This document shows positions 41,801 to 52,067 of a DNA stretch of 64,000 bases, piece by piece; positions within the stretch are counted from its first letter, which is position 1, and each line of letters begins with the position of its first letter. A program made the position numbers and the translations under genes. Under the pieces are notes generated by a model. The model did no database searches. It was not told where the DNA came from and worked only from the letters and a program-made list of their open reading frames with translations. Source of the stretch: Nymphaea colorata (Eukaryota > Streptophyta > Magnoliopsida > Nymphaeales > Nymphaeaceae). The stretch is from positions 16,718,854-16,782,853 of the forward strand of contig NC_045147.1 of the NCBI RefSeq assembly GCF_008831285.2, read 5' to 3'.

Positions 41801-42856
41801 CATAAAATATCATGTATTACATATGCAGAGAAAACAGGATGATGGAATGCAAAAGAATAGTATCAAATGCAAAAGAATTGTGGTTGGTTGCCTGATGCTA
41901 ATATTAAAGGAGTTTTATCCCTAAAAGCATGCTATTATGTAGATGATGCAGAATTTAACATTCTCAAGTGTGGGGCAATTGTGCGCTCCACCAGCCGATT
42001 CCCCTTGCCATCCATTCCAACACCAAAGGATGGATCAAATGTCTCAAGTCTATTATTGAAGGTAGAAGGAATTGATATGAAAAATGAAGTTTTTTAGCTG
42101 ACTACAGTTACCACTGGAGGCTCAAAGATGATATAATTCCTTTCAACATCGGCTCTCTGGTAAAGGATTGCTCTAACTCTTTCAGATACTCCACAAGTTG
42201 ACCCTTTTATATACTCAATTTTGTTTTTTTGGTATAGGTCGTATCAGGCCTTTTTTTGGCTTAACCTGGTTTTTTTTATTACTTGTGAGGGGTTGTTGTG
42301 TTAGCAACTCTGGGTTTTTGAGCTTACTACTTACCGATGGATGCATGACATCTTTGTCACCCTTGTACATCTTTTTTTGGTCGTATGCATATGATTCCTT
42401 CTTAATAAGTGGTGGGAGTCTACCTCCCAGCATCTTTCATTCAAAACAGGACGACTGAAAACACTTGCCATCGTGCAAGATCTTATATGGCAGTGGCTTA
42501 ACGCTTGGGTGCCAACATCTCTTGTTCGCAAAGAAAGGATGTCGATAAGTGCAATTATCTGATGTGACTAAAAAAAACAAAACTGACACTTCTCTTCCTC
42601 TTCATGCGACTTCAAAGTTTCCCCTCATCACTTCTTGTCTCAACTTGACTTCCTTCATTCTTGGGGTTTAATTTGTTTAGATAAAGGTAAGATATTGCCC
42701 AAGCATGAACATGTTACTGTGACCCATGCAAATGGCAACCACTATACTATAGTGGTAGCATATTCCCATTTTTCACATGTATCTTTTCTTATGTCGGGTT
42801 CCACGCACATGAGCAAGTAGTAAGGATGAAATATTTTTTCTCATCCAGCAAACTTG
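38831..42856. other. AT-rich intergenic spacer
   Basis: No supportable gene. It contains the second copy of the AT-rich dispersed repeat (39,809-40,050). At 41,255-41,270 there is a TGGTGCAATGG word that looks like a pol III A box, without a convincing B box. Open frames at 41,867-42,097 and 42,198-42,458 show no recognisable domain. Confidence 0.55.
39809..40050. repeat. Dispersed AT-rich repeat, copy 2
   Basis: Partner of 17,751-17,990 in the same orientation. Shared features are GTATAATAC near the start, AAAAATGCGCATTAT in the middle, GAGATTTTCTCGAGATA, and CCATATTATACG near the end. Confidence 0.5.
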
Positions 42857-43346
42857 TTCCATTTTCATTATAATTGAAAATCTCTTCTTAGTAGGGTAGA
42901 TATGAGGTTGGACAGATCTATGTCACATCATGTTAAGGGCTATCACAAGCTTCAAACCCAAATTTAAATTTTGGTTTTTGAGGTCTCCCCTCCTCCCTAA
43001 TTCTAGGTTAGGTGGAGGATTACGGGAATCCGAAAAGAAAAAAAAGAGACAAAAAAGTAAGTGAAAGAAAAAGTGTGAAAAAACCATTTCTAAAAGCCAT
43101 TCCTCGATAAAAAGCATTCAACAGCGAGTTTCATTTTCAAGTGGTTTTACCATCATGTTTATGATTTATCTAATAGACTAAAATACTATTGAAACTTATA
43201 AAGAAAAGTACTTTTGAAATATGTAGACGAAATTTTATAGTATTTAGAAATCAATGGTCTGAACCTTTTTGTTTTTGCTTCTAACCCCGCTTTGTTTTTG
43301 CTTCTAACTCCGTTGGACTTGGGTTTGGTTTCTATAGACAAGTGGA
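42857..43346. repeat. 0.5-kb direct repeat, copy 1
   Basis: Nearly identical, in the same orientation, to 52,603-53,110. It begins TTCCATTTTCATTATAATTG and ends TTTCTATAGACAAGTGGA. Copy 1 carries a small internal tandem duplication of TTTGTTTTTGCTTCTAAC. I see no LTR hallmarks (TG...CA ends, primer-binding site), so the family is unknown. Confidence 0.8.
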
Positions 43347-43810
43347 TCCAAAATAGTGACAGTAAAGGTGATATTGAAAGCACGTACGCAGACAAATTAT
43401 GGTTGTGTGCATACGTGTGTGTGAGAGAGAGAGAGAGACAAAGAGATAGAGAACTAAATTTTATGTATTATTGTGTCTAATGTATTACTTGATGATACAT
43501 AGCATCATAAGTAGGATTCAGGTGGTTTGATTAGGCTGTCTGGATGGGCTTAGCAATGAGAGAGTAGACATGGTCTATGGACTCATGCTCCAAGACACTA
43601 ACGCCATACACTAACGTCATCTTCATAGTCATACATGCACTGGGAGACCCTCGCAATGTTGAGAGCCACATTTATGAAGGAACGAGAGAAGGCGGTCTGT
43701 TACTGCTATGCTGAGCTGAGAGCAGCTCCCTGTTCAGCCTCCTCCATGCATCCCTTAGCAAGTTCCTTATGTGTTGTCGTGCTTGCTCCTTCGCTACTAT
43801 TGATTCATTC

Positions 43811-43958
43811 TGTTAACGATAAGGTTGAAAGACAACCATTTAGAGATATTAAAGGAAAGAATGTCAGCAAGATCAATCAAAATAAATGATAAAGGAAAAA
43901 AAACCTTTCCACAAAAATTAGATTTAGTTTTCCATGTTCATCGTTGCCAAGATTATAG
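43811..43958 (+). mobile_element. Extra truncated LTR head of the TRIM, in tandem
   Basis: The first 148 bp of the LTR (TGTTAACGATAAGGTTGAAA through CCAAGATTATAG). It ends exactly where the next, longer LTR begins with TGTTAACGATAAGATTG. This places a partial LTR directly upstream of the 5' LTR, probably by unequal recombination or a nested insertion. Confidence 0.7.
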
Positions 43959-44775
43959 TGTTAACGATAAGATTGAAAGACAACTGTTCTAGAGAAATTC
44001 AAGGAAAGAATCCTAGCAAGATCAATCAAAATTAGTGATGAAGAAAAAATAAAATCTTTCCACAAAAATCAGATTTAGTTTCTCATGTTTATCATTGTCA
44101 AGATTATAGAAACTTCAACTATTTAAACTTGTTTTATGCATTGTATAACCAAGGCTCATGGTGGCCTTCCATGGTGAAAAACTATGCATGTTTAATGAAA
44201 AGAATTTTTTCAATGCTGGTTTTTATTTGTTTTGCTTCTTCTTTATTTTTTTAACTTGATATCAGAGCAGGATGTTTGACGAAGAAGAATGAAGCCCATA
44301 AGTGGCCTATAGACGATCAAATACATCATTGCCTTCTTCCCCAAAGCGAAGACTCGATCCTGTGAAGAAAATCTTGAGGATTCAAACTTGGGTTTTCTGA
44401 ATCGCTGCCAAAGCACGATACCTTCACAAAAAACATCATAAAGTAAATTTGGGCTCACCAGCATGATCACCTTTTACAATGTTCTTTAACAAACTTAGAC
44501 TTTTAAATCCATTGTCCAGTTTGAGGGAGGATGTTAACAATAAGGTTGAAAGGCAACTGTTATAGAGAGATTGAAGGAAAGAGTCCCAGCAAGATCAATC
44601 AAAATTATTGATAAAAGAAAAAAAAAAATCTTTCCACAAAAATCAGATTTAATTTCCTATATTTATCATTGCCAAGATTATAGTTCAACTATTTAAGCTC
44701 GTTATGCATTGTGTAATCCAAGCTCATTGTAGCCTTCCATGGTGAAAAACCATGCATGTTTAATGAAAAGACATT
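43959..44775 (+). mobile_element. TRIM, small non-autonomous copia-like LTR element
   Basis: The 5' LTR starts TGTTAACGATAAG at 43,959 and runs to about 44,250. A primer-binding-site-like TTGATATCAGAGCAG (initiator-Met-tRNA type, consensus TGGTATCAGAGC) follows at about 44,256-44,270. The internal region is only about 260 bp and has no gag or pol. A polypurine tract TTTGAGGGAGGA abuts the 3' LTR, which starts TGTTAACAATAAGG at 44,532. The 3' LTR matches to about 44,770 and is then cut off. Short LTRs, PBS, PPT and no coding together are the signature of a terminal-repeat retrotransposon in miniature, which depends on proteins from an autonomous element. Confidence 0.8.
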
Positions 44776-46395
44776 AAACCAACCTGTACAACCTACCATT
44801 TGATGAACAAAATGGATCACAAGTTTTTGCATCTGCGAAAAGCGAGAATTTTTGAAATAAATATTAAAGGAAGAAGATAAACACTTAAACCAACAAACCA
44901 GTGGCGAAACCACACAGTGGCTAGTGTGGGCAGTTGCCCACCCCAACCTTACAAACTTTACTTATTTTGATGTTAATATTTTCATATATTGGCACCAAAA
45001 CTTTGATGCAAGGGGCGTAAAGTTCTTGGGTGACAAGGCAACTTATATTTAAAGGGATATGAGATTTAAATCTATGGTCAGAGTCATGTGGCATTTACAT
45101 GATTTTCACAGTTTCGTTGGTCTATTTGTTTTAGGCGGCACCTATGTATGTTATTCTTCTAGAAGAAAATAGATTTGATCAACGAACAAGTTTAACCTTA
45201 GGGCCAACCTGAAATGGTTAAATTAAACGAGGATATGAGTTTATATTTCTTAAGATGATTCTAACTTCAAAAAAAAATCATGAACTCATTGGTGTCTTTT
45301 GTGAAAAAACCTTTGTATCTCTCCTAAAAATTAAGCAAAATTTGATTATCCTCCCCAAGAAATTCTAAAAAAAAAAGTAGTCATGTATTCTGCTCTTGGG
45401 GGAGAAGCAAAGGGCTGGAATGGTTCTAAGTACACAGGTCTGAGATCGAGCCTAGCCCATAGAACTTCGACCGGACCCATTCAACAAAGAAGCCAGGCGG
45501 CCGTACCTGAACCCAGTATCCTGATTCAATTGTTCATATTCACCATGTTGGATATTAGAGATTCAACAAGCTTATTGCTCTAACTATAACATCCCCATGT
45601 CTGGGAGTGGCTTAAAAATTTTCCCACATCTAAGATCTTTAGAAAGTTTTGTGATCGGATACATCATGACTCATTGGTCCTTTTATGTGAATTAATTCAA
45701 TTACTAAGCGAGTTAGAATTTGCTAGACTAGCTCAAGCAAGTCTCTTTCTTGATGTTATTGTTAGTATCAAAGAGACATGCCATCCTTGGATGCGGAACT
45801 GCAACAGGCTTCTTCTTTCAGTGTATAAATTAGAATATCTAACGCATAAGAATGGACTGGGAATAGTGTTATGTCCAAGATTATTAGAAAGATTGGTGAC
45901 TGTACGTACTTGATCACAATCTTTTTCTAATGCTGATCAAAACTAGCCATCATGAATCAAGCCAGAGTCCACTAAATTAGCCCTACTCATACCCAGCCAT
46001 ATTAACATGTATGACAATCTTTCTGAATAATTTTGATATTTTCTTATTAGTATCAGTTTCAATTCAAGTTGTGGTTGACCTCAAGTTTGAATTTTGTTTT
46101 CTTATTTGATCAATCTCAAAGTTCTGCAGACTGCAGTATCATGGATTTGGAATAAAACATCCCATTTATGTCTATTGTGGAAGACTTGGTTATGGTTTCA
46201 ATACACCATACAACAGTTGTCATTTTAAAAACGTAAACTCTTGGGTGAAAACGATTTCAACAAAAACAAAAAAAGGCATTTGCCAATATACCTTAAAATA
46301 AACACAATGAGCAGCCTTTTATTAACCAGACCCCTCCCTGAGTTCATTTATAGCACTCTCTTTGTCTTTTTGTATTTTCATGCATCGCTTTGAAC
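44776..46395. other. Spacer with transposon-like debris
   Basis: No gene. Near 44,890-44,945 the stretch CAGTGGCGAAACCACACAG followed by TGTGGGCAGTTGCCCACCCC has the style of the ends of common plant repeats. I cannot delimit an element. Open frames at 45,383-45,913 show no domain. Confidence 0.45.
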
Positions 46396-47231
46396 TAAGG
46401 CTGGGCGTCGGGCCGGGCCGCCGCCGGCTCGGTATGGGCCGGGAAAATCCTGGCCCGAGCCGGACCCGGGCCCGACAAGCCGGCCCAGCGGCGGCCCGGT
46501 CGGCCCGACTACGGGCTGTCTTCCCGTCTCCCTCCCCCTTCCCCCCTTGCCCGACAACGACCCCCTTGCCCGACAACGATGGCTAGGAAGAAGGCAATGA
46601 CGGACGAGAAGCGGAACCGGAGGCCCAGGGAGAGGCCAAGGAAGCGGACGAGGCAGGGGATTAACCTGAAGCAAGACGAGGCGGCGGCTCTGCTCTCCTC
46701 CATCGCCAACTGCATCGTCTCCGTCTCTACCTGCTGCGGCGCTGCCCTCCCAGACGGCCTCTCTGTACTCCTTTCTCCGCTCCAGCGTCGTCCTCGTCAC
46801 CCACCTCCATTCCCTCTTCTCCTTACCCGATCGCCTCTCCGTCTCGCGCCTCCCTCTCCCTCTCTGCTCTCCCTGCTCCTCTCCCCCTCCTTCCTCCTCC
46901 TCTCCCTTCCGGTCTCCCTCTCAGTCTCCTATCTCCATTCCCGTCTCCCTCCTCTCCCTCTCTGCTCTCCCTACTCCTTCCTCCTCCTCTCCCTCTCCCT
47001 CTCCCTCTCTGCTCTCCCTGCTCCTCTCCCCCTCCTTCCTCCTCCTCTCCCTCTCTGCTCTCCCTGCTCCTCTCCCCCTCCTTCCTCCTCCTCTCCCTTC
47101 CAGTCTCCCTCTCAGTCTCCAATCTCCATTCCCGTCTCCCTCCTCCTCTCCCTCTCAGCTCCCTCCTCTCCCTTCCCCTCTCTGTTCTCCCTCCTCGCAG
47201 GCGGGCCGGCCCGGCCCGATACCCACCCCTA
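46396..47231. mobile_element. hAT-type non-autonomous element with 8-bp target duplication
   Basis: The 836-bp GC-rich block is flanked by a perfect 8-bp direct repeat CTTTGAAC (46,388-46,395 and 47,232-47,239). Its ends are inverted: left TAAGGCTGGGCGTCGGGCCG, and right, read inward, TAGGGGTGGGTATCGGGCCG. They match at 21 of 25 positions. An 8-bp duplication with TAGGGGTGGG-like ends is typical of the hAT superfamily. There is no transposase. The interior contains an open stretch from 46,579 (MARKKAMTDEKRNRR...) that could be captured gene sequence, followed by a long CTCTCCCTC-type pyrimidine array. Confidence 0.85.
46790..47190. repeat. Homopyrimidine (CTCCCT)n-type tandem array inside the hAT element
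   Basis: About 400 bp of almost pure C and T on the plus strand, with repeated blocks such as CTCTCTGCTCTCCCTGCTCC and TCTCCCCCTCCTTCCTCCTC. The long open frames through it on both strands (S/L/P-rich and E/R/G-rich) come from composition and are not genes. Confidence 0.85.
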
Positions 47232-48103
47232 CTTTGAACGATGCGCAAACATATGATATCGTTATTTTCTGCTACATAATTTGCTAGCTACACTTGGAAT
47301 TTAGGTTCCTTAGAAGCTTTATACAGAGAAAGTCAGGGAGAAAGGGTGATCCTAATAAGCCACTTGTTGGCTAACTGCAAAAGCAAATTACTTGTAGTGA
47401 GCAAACAAATTGTACTTGCATCACAAACAAGGAGAGGAGATCGAATCTACTGAACATCACAAATAAACTTCCAACTATACATGGTTTGTTCTCACTGATG
47501 CCAGTACCCTTTGCATTAATCAGCTAATTTACATCATTTGATAGAAGACTTGAGATTCAATAAACTTTTTAGGGGGAAGAGGTGACTTTCCACAGACCAC
47601 TCCTTCAGTCCCCCGAATCAAGGGAGAAATCAGATCGTCCGGTGGTTCTGACTGCAATCTCAAATGCCACCATTCATTCATACTTGTCAATGTTCCATCA
47701 GCACTACAATGAAAAGGCTCAGGACCATGCGTAGTCCATTGTAGGACATGTAAAGTGCAGCGTGACCTTATCATAGTTTCCAGATGGATGCCTTTTTTTT
47801 AATGTTGATTTCACTGTCAATTCGGCTCCAACGAGATTAATCTTAATGCTATCATATGCTGCTCAGCATGGATGTGAGACCTCATTATATTGAGAAGCAA
47901 AAATATAATCATCCAATACATTAATATATTCCACCTCCAAAACACAACGGTCCACATAGGGCCTCAACATACAAAAAGATGCACCAGAAAAGTTACAGCA
48001 ATAAGACAAGTTGCATTTCCAAAATTATTTGCTTTGAAGAATTCCTTCTATTACCAGCATATTATTACATTGAAAACAAAAAGGCAAAAGGATAAGAATG
48101 TCG
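47232..48103. other. Spacer with one unrecognised exon-like frame
   Basis: The minus strand at 47,774-47,529 is open for 81 codons, with a balanced composition and many Trp and Pro (EPFHCSADGTLTSMNEWWHL, SEPPDDLISPLI). It could be a fragment of a real gene, but I do not recognise it and see no neighbouring exons. Confidence 0.35.
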
Positions 48104-48915
48104 TTAATCATTGACCTTAAAGAAAGTATATGATAATATTAAATTGTTGATGCCATCCATTTCTGGATCTTCTTCAAATTCAGGATCAATGTAGAAAAAC
48201 GCCTGCAGAGACCACCCAACATCATCATGTGATTCAACACTGCTCCTTCAGAAAAGATCAAAAAGGTAAGATAGAAGAGCACAATGCTTACAAGCATGTC
48301 AACTTGCTCCCCTGGGAGAAGACGTTGTTCCTCAAAGCAGAAGCACTGGATCTTATTGAAGTAAATTGCAGCCTGAAAGCCGGATGGTTAGCCAAGTAGA
48401 ACACTATTTTTTTTCTCATTCATCATAAACAAAGGTCCCACTAACAGAAGCATAAAAATCAAAATGAAGAAACAGTGACAAGGAGTAACCAAACGGACGC
48501 CAACCAAGACTGATATTTTCTACTATCTTATAAGACCAAATATCTTGGGTGTGCGGGAGAGCATGCATTTGTGTGTATGTTGCAATCTTAACTACAACAA
48601 GTAAAATACCAATATGAGACGACCAATCAACAAATTCAAGTGAATATTACCTTCATTGGTGTAACATTGTATGTGGAGACACCAGTTTAGGTGCCGAACT
48701 TAGATTTTCAGCAGTATAAAAAGCAAGGGCACTTTCTCCTGGCCTAACTCTTACCTGAAAAGTAAGAGAAAGATGACTTAGTGCACTTTGTTTTCTGGAA
48801 AGGTTCTAGACAGCTAATGTTTACTGTTTGTGGAATTAGAGTACTTCTCGTTGTGTCGGAACAAACTTCCATGACATGATCAGCAACATCTGCATTGAAC
48901 TGAACAGTGAGTACC
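48104..48915 (-). pseudogene. COX11: COX11 (cytochrome c oxidase assembly) pseudogene, 3' half with introns
   Basis: COX11 delivers copper to the CuB site of cytochrome oxidase at the mitochondrial inner membrane. Four exon remnants lie on the minus strand. 48915 to about 48845: VQFNADVAD, then a frameshift, then WKFVPTQREV. 48754-48651: VRVRPGESALAFYTAEN then LSSAP, followed by a one-base deletion and GVSTYNVTPMK in another frame. 48372-48292: [20 protein letters not shown], including the copper-binding CFCFEEQ. 48202-48104: [28 protein letters not shown] and a stop. Intron borders are kept, so this is a duplicated or captured genomic copy and not a retrocopy. The mitochondrial presequence, membrane anchor and N-terminal exons are absent. 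Two frame breaks in otherwise well-kept sequence mark it as a young pseudogene. Confidence 0.85.
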
Positions 48916-49643
48916 CTGCAACGAAAGAGCTTATCAGTTTAACAAACCAAGAAGGAAAGGTATGTGCATTCATGTCTTACTATTTGGTAGTGTAATCAGC
49001 CCACCGCAACAGAGGCCATTTTAGGTCAGGATTTACCAATTGCTTCAGTAATATATGCAGGAAAAGCATTACTCTTTTCACAGGAAACCCCAAGACCAAG
49101 CGCCCCAGGCAAGGAAATATTACAAGAAAAAGTTTATCTCATTTGAAATTTCTTCCATAACAAGCAAATAGAGAAAAGGAATGTCCAAAGGAGAAAAGAG
49201 CAGGGCATGCATAGAAGCCATATGCCCCGACTATAATCCAACAAGGTACACATAATCCAATCAGTGTCAGAGTTCATCTAGTTGTATCTCTTATATTCGC
49301 TTAGATGAAACAAGTAAACAACCTCTTCAGGTTAAGTCCTCGGTCATAGAAAAGTTTGTCCCCATCCCACAACCCAGACAACCATTGAATAGGTTAGTTC
49401 CTTACTTTGTCTTTCAGGATAATCCAGCAAACATCTTTATGTCTCAGCAGCCCACCATCGCAAAAAAAGAAGGAAGCCCAAATAATGAAATGCATTTTTT
49501 TTTCTAATGGATTTTCTTTAGTTGGAGTAGCAGCATATTGGCGGGTGGTTACTTCAATGCAAGAGGAGAGTGAGAAAACAGTCGATTGAGACCACCATCC
49601 TCGAGTGAGCGAGAGCGATCCTCCTCTGAAAGATAGACCACGA

Positions 49644-49707
<64 letters not shown>

Positions 49708-50575
49708 GAAGCAGAAGAAGCAAAGAGGGTCACGCCTCTCCGACAGGCATCCAGGGAGGGGGAAGGCCTGGCCTCGATCGAAAAAAAGGGACGCCGGAAG
49801 CAGCCAACTGATTGGTTGCGTGCAGGAGCGGCTGGGTTCCCTCCTCCTAGACTCACAGGCTCCACCAAATCCAAAAGCAGGTCTTACTGAGCCTTCTTCC
49901 ATTTGTTTTGGCACAGTTGCAGTTGGCCCTCTGCATCAAGGATAAGTGGATCCATGAAAGACTTCAGTTTAGGGCATGGTTGGTAATCCGGTTACACCAA
50001 CAACAATCGGTTTAAGCTTTGGTCACTAGCTTCAGGAATAGATTCGATCACTCGGCCGGGCTCAATCATAAATTGTTACGAGTCCTTTTTGTCCAAATGC
50101 ACTTCTACTTCTTTGAAGGAGACGTATGAGCGCCGGAGGGTAAGCCAGCATTCATATGCTTCCGTAACGTAAGAAGAAGGGTGAAAAGTTGAACGGGAAG
50201 GAAGACGGTGAGAAGTGAAATTGTTCATCCGGGCATCCGCGGCCCCACCGGAACTGGAACAGAGAGAGAGAGAGAGAGAGGTGAAGAGGTTAGGCTACTT
50301 GTGAATGAAAAACAAAAGAGAAGCTGATGATGCAACCAAGACATTCTTTCCCCTTGCAATGGAAAAAAAAATGTCTTCACCAAAATCTATCGTTTTACTT
50401 AGGGTTGGGCATGGGGCAGGTCCCATTGACTTGTAAAAAATTGGCGATTGTTTGTGAACACAAGTAAGCAGTGGTGGAGATACATAGGGGGCATGCACAC
50501 ACCATATGTGATCTTGTTACTCAAGTGCCCCTAAAAAAAAAACCTTAGATCCACTACTACTGCTGCTATGAGGAC
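48916..50575. other. Spacer with (CT)n(CA)n tract and a GA tract
   Basis: No gene. A long (CT)n followed by (CA)n lies at about 49,648-49,706, and a (GA)n at about 50,263-50,280. Just left of the palindrome, 50,468-50,563 is bounded by CAGTGGTGGAGATAC and an inverted TAGATCCACTACTACTG and may be a tiny MITE. Confidence 0.5.
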
Positions 50576-50798
50576 TAGAATACGTAAGTCTGGAACAATA
50601 TCGAATAGAGAGGGCCTTCTTAATTTAAAGTAGACCTCACTTTGCCAAACCCTCAAGCAAAAAAAAAAAAGAAAGGCCTTCTTAGAGCAATATGGGTTTG
50701 TTGTGAAAACTCTAAAGCCCTACTGCTAATTGAGCCTCTTAAAAATCCTTTTGGTTCTCGAATGGAAGATTTTTCGGGCCAGACCCGGTCCACTAAGT

Positions 50799-50804
50799 TG
50801 GGCC
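50799..50804 (+). promoter_or_regulatory. Site II-like element TGGGCC upstream of QCR8 fragment (arm A)
   Basis: TGGGCC lies 139 bp before the QCR8-like ATG, and the mirrored GGCCCA occurs in the right arm near 52,355. TGGGCC/T site II elements are common in promoters of plant respiratory-chain genes. This suggests that the captured piece includes promoter sequence, but one hexamer is weak evidence. Confidence 0.3.
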
Positions 50805-50942
50805 GATGGCGGCGACCCAGAAGAATGGGAGCCGACTATAAGAAGAAGCAATTGAGAGAGAGGACCAGTGAAGAGGAAGTGAAGGCAGGGCGGGGACTCA
50901 CAGGGGAATCAGGAGTAGAGCAGAGGGAGACAGGGGAGCGAG

Positions 50943-51107
50943 ATGGGGAAGACGCCGGTGAGGATGAAGGCGGTGATATACGCGTTGTCGCCGTTCCAGC
51001 AGAAGGTGATGAGCGGCCTGTGGAATAGTGGAAGGAGCACCACTCTCCTTCTTACCCCTCTCGTTGGCACCTACTCGCAATCTCCCCCTCGCAATCTCCC
51101 CCCTTAA
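50943..51107 (+). pseudogene. QCR8: QCR8 fragment, arm A (54-codon open frame)
   Basis: QCR8 is the small ubiquinone-binding subunit 8 of mitochondrial complex III, about 72 residues in plants. This frame starts MGKTPVRMKAVIYALSPFQQ, then KVMSGLW, which matches the N-terminus of the family. It then jumps to NSGRSTTLLLTPLVGTYSQ, which matches the later membrane segment (family SATLLxTPxVGTY). The segment between (family KDLPxKIHHKVSEN) is missing, as is the C-terminal KEQEKLEHRF-like tail; the frame ends in simple sequence. An in-frame internal deletion therefore leaves an open but truncated reading. It is probably not a working subunit. Confidence 0.8.
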
Positions 51108-51269
51108 CGCTGATCTTTTGTTTTTGGCCCGCCGGCTTGTTGTTTCAGATCTCCTTGTGGTTTTGTTTCATCTTTTTTTCTTTTAGAATTCATTTTGTTT
51201 ACGGAAATACTAGTTTAAGAAACTGCCCTCGAGAAGAATGTCTCCAGAAATGGATCAGCGCCTACTCGT

Positions 51270-51416
51270 AACAATGGTGCATTATGCTGCACTGAGGAAT
51301 TCATCAATCTGAGGACGGGAAAGGGCCCTGAGACCCTTCCCTTCAGGAAAGATGGAAGGCTTGCAAAAAACGATCTCAAGACGCTTCTCATAACCTTCGA
51401 AGCCGATTGCAGCCAT
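51270..51416 (-). pseudogene. SAMDC: S-adenosylmethionine decarboxylase N-terminal fragment in the palindrome loop
   Basis: AdoMetDC makes decarboxylated SAM for spermidine and spermine synthesis. The minus strand from 51,416 reads [17 protein letters not shown], then [22 protein letters not shown], a stop, and CTIV. This is the N-terminus of plant AdoMetDC proenzyme; the family has a Glu codon before CTIV, so one base change made the stop. The fragment ends at the junction with the left arm. The autocatalytic cleavage site and the rest of the roughly 350-residue enzyme are absent. The sequence above the ATG up to 51,534 may be leader from the same gene; it stays open ([17 protein letters not shown]) but has no domain. 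Confidence 0.85.
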
Positions 51417-51624
51417 TTTTTGCAGCGGAGCAAGTTCTGAACGAGGAGGTATGTCCAGCGGGTGTTGCAAAGGACCAGGAAAGAAGGAGAGAAGGGAAAA
51501 GAAAGAGGGTATCCGTTCCGGCCGAGGAAGACAAGTTACGAGTAGGCGCTGATCCATTTCTGGAGACATTCTTCTCGAGGGCAGTTTCTTAAACTAGTAT
51601 TTGCGTAAACAAAAGGAATTTTAA

Positions 51625-51989
51625 CGTTTTGTTTGGTTGGAGGGAAGGGAAGGGAAGGGAATGGAAAGAGTTAGATTAAAAGGTTTGTTTGGATAGAAAG
51701 GGAAGGGAAAGGAATGAGATTGAAAAAAAGACTAAATAGCACATGGATTTAGAAAAGAGGTAAAGAAAATGAGGGGTAGCTTGAGAATAAAAAACTCTTC
51801 CACTTACCTTTCTTTCCTTTCCTTTTCAATCCGTTCGATTTGAGAGGGAAGAAATTTACACTAGACAATCCCTTCATTTTCTTTCCTTTCTTTTTCTTTT
51901 CCTTGTAGCCAAATACATTTTGCTCATTTCCCTCGTCAACCAAACAAAGGAGTGGTTGCTCAATCCCTCCCTTTCCCTCCTACCAAACA
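51625..51989. mobile_element. Tourist/Harbinger-like MITE inserted in the right palindrome arm
   Basis: A 365-bp insertion absent from the matching place in the left arm. TAA flanks both sides (51,622-51,624 and 51,990-51,992), while the left arm has a single TAA there (about 51,185, reversed), so the arm itself serves as the empty site. The ends are inverted: GTTTGGTTGGAGGGAAGGG on the left and GTTTGGTAGGAGGGAAAGGG read inward on the right. Much of the interior is also complementary (GGGAAGGG / CCTTTCC runs). A TAA duplication, small size and no coding fit PIF/Harbinger-type MITEs. The left end has about five extra bases before the shared terminal motif. Confidence 0.75.
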
Positions 51990-52067
51990 TAAAAGAGAAA
52001 AAGATGAAACAAAACCGCAAGAAGATTTGAAACAACAAGCGAGCGGGCCAAAAACAAAAGATTAGCG

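Noticed and set aside
46579-47256. 225-codon open frame on the plus strand and a 141-codon frame on the minus strand
   Set aside because: Both run through the (CTCCCT)n array and are Ser/Leu/Pro or Glu/Arg/Gly repeats produced by composition. Only the first 90 codons could be captured sequence.
49549-49914. Two minus-strand frames of 106-121 codons
   Set aside because: They read through (CT)n(CA)n as Arg/Glu and Cys/Val repeats.
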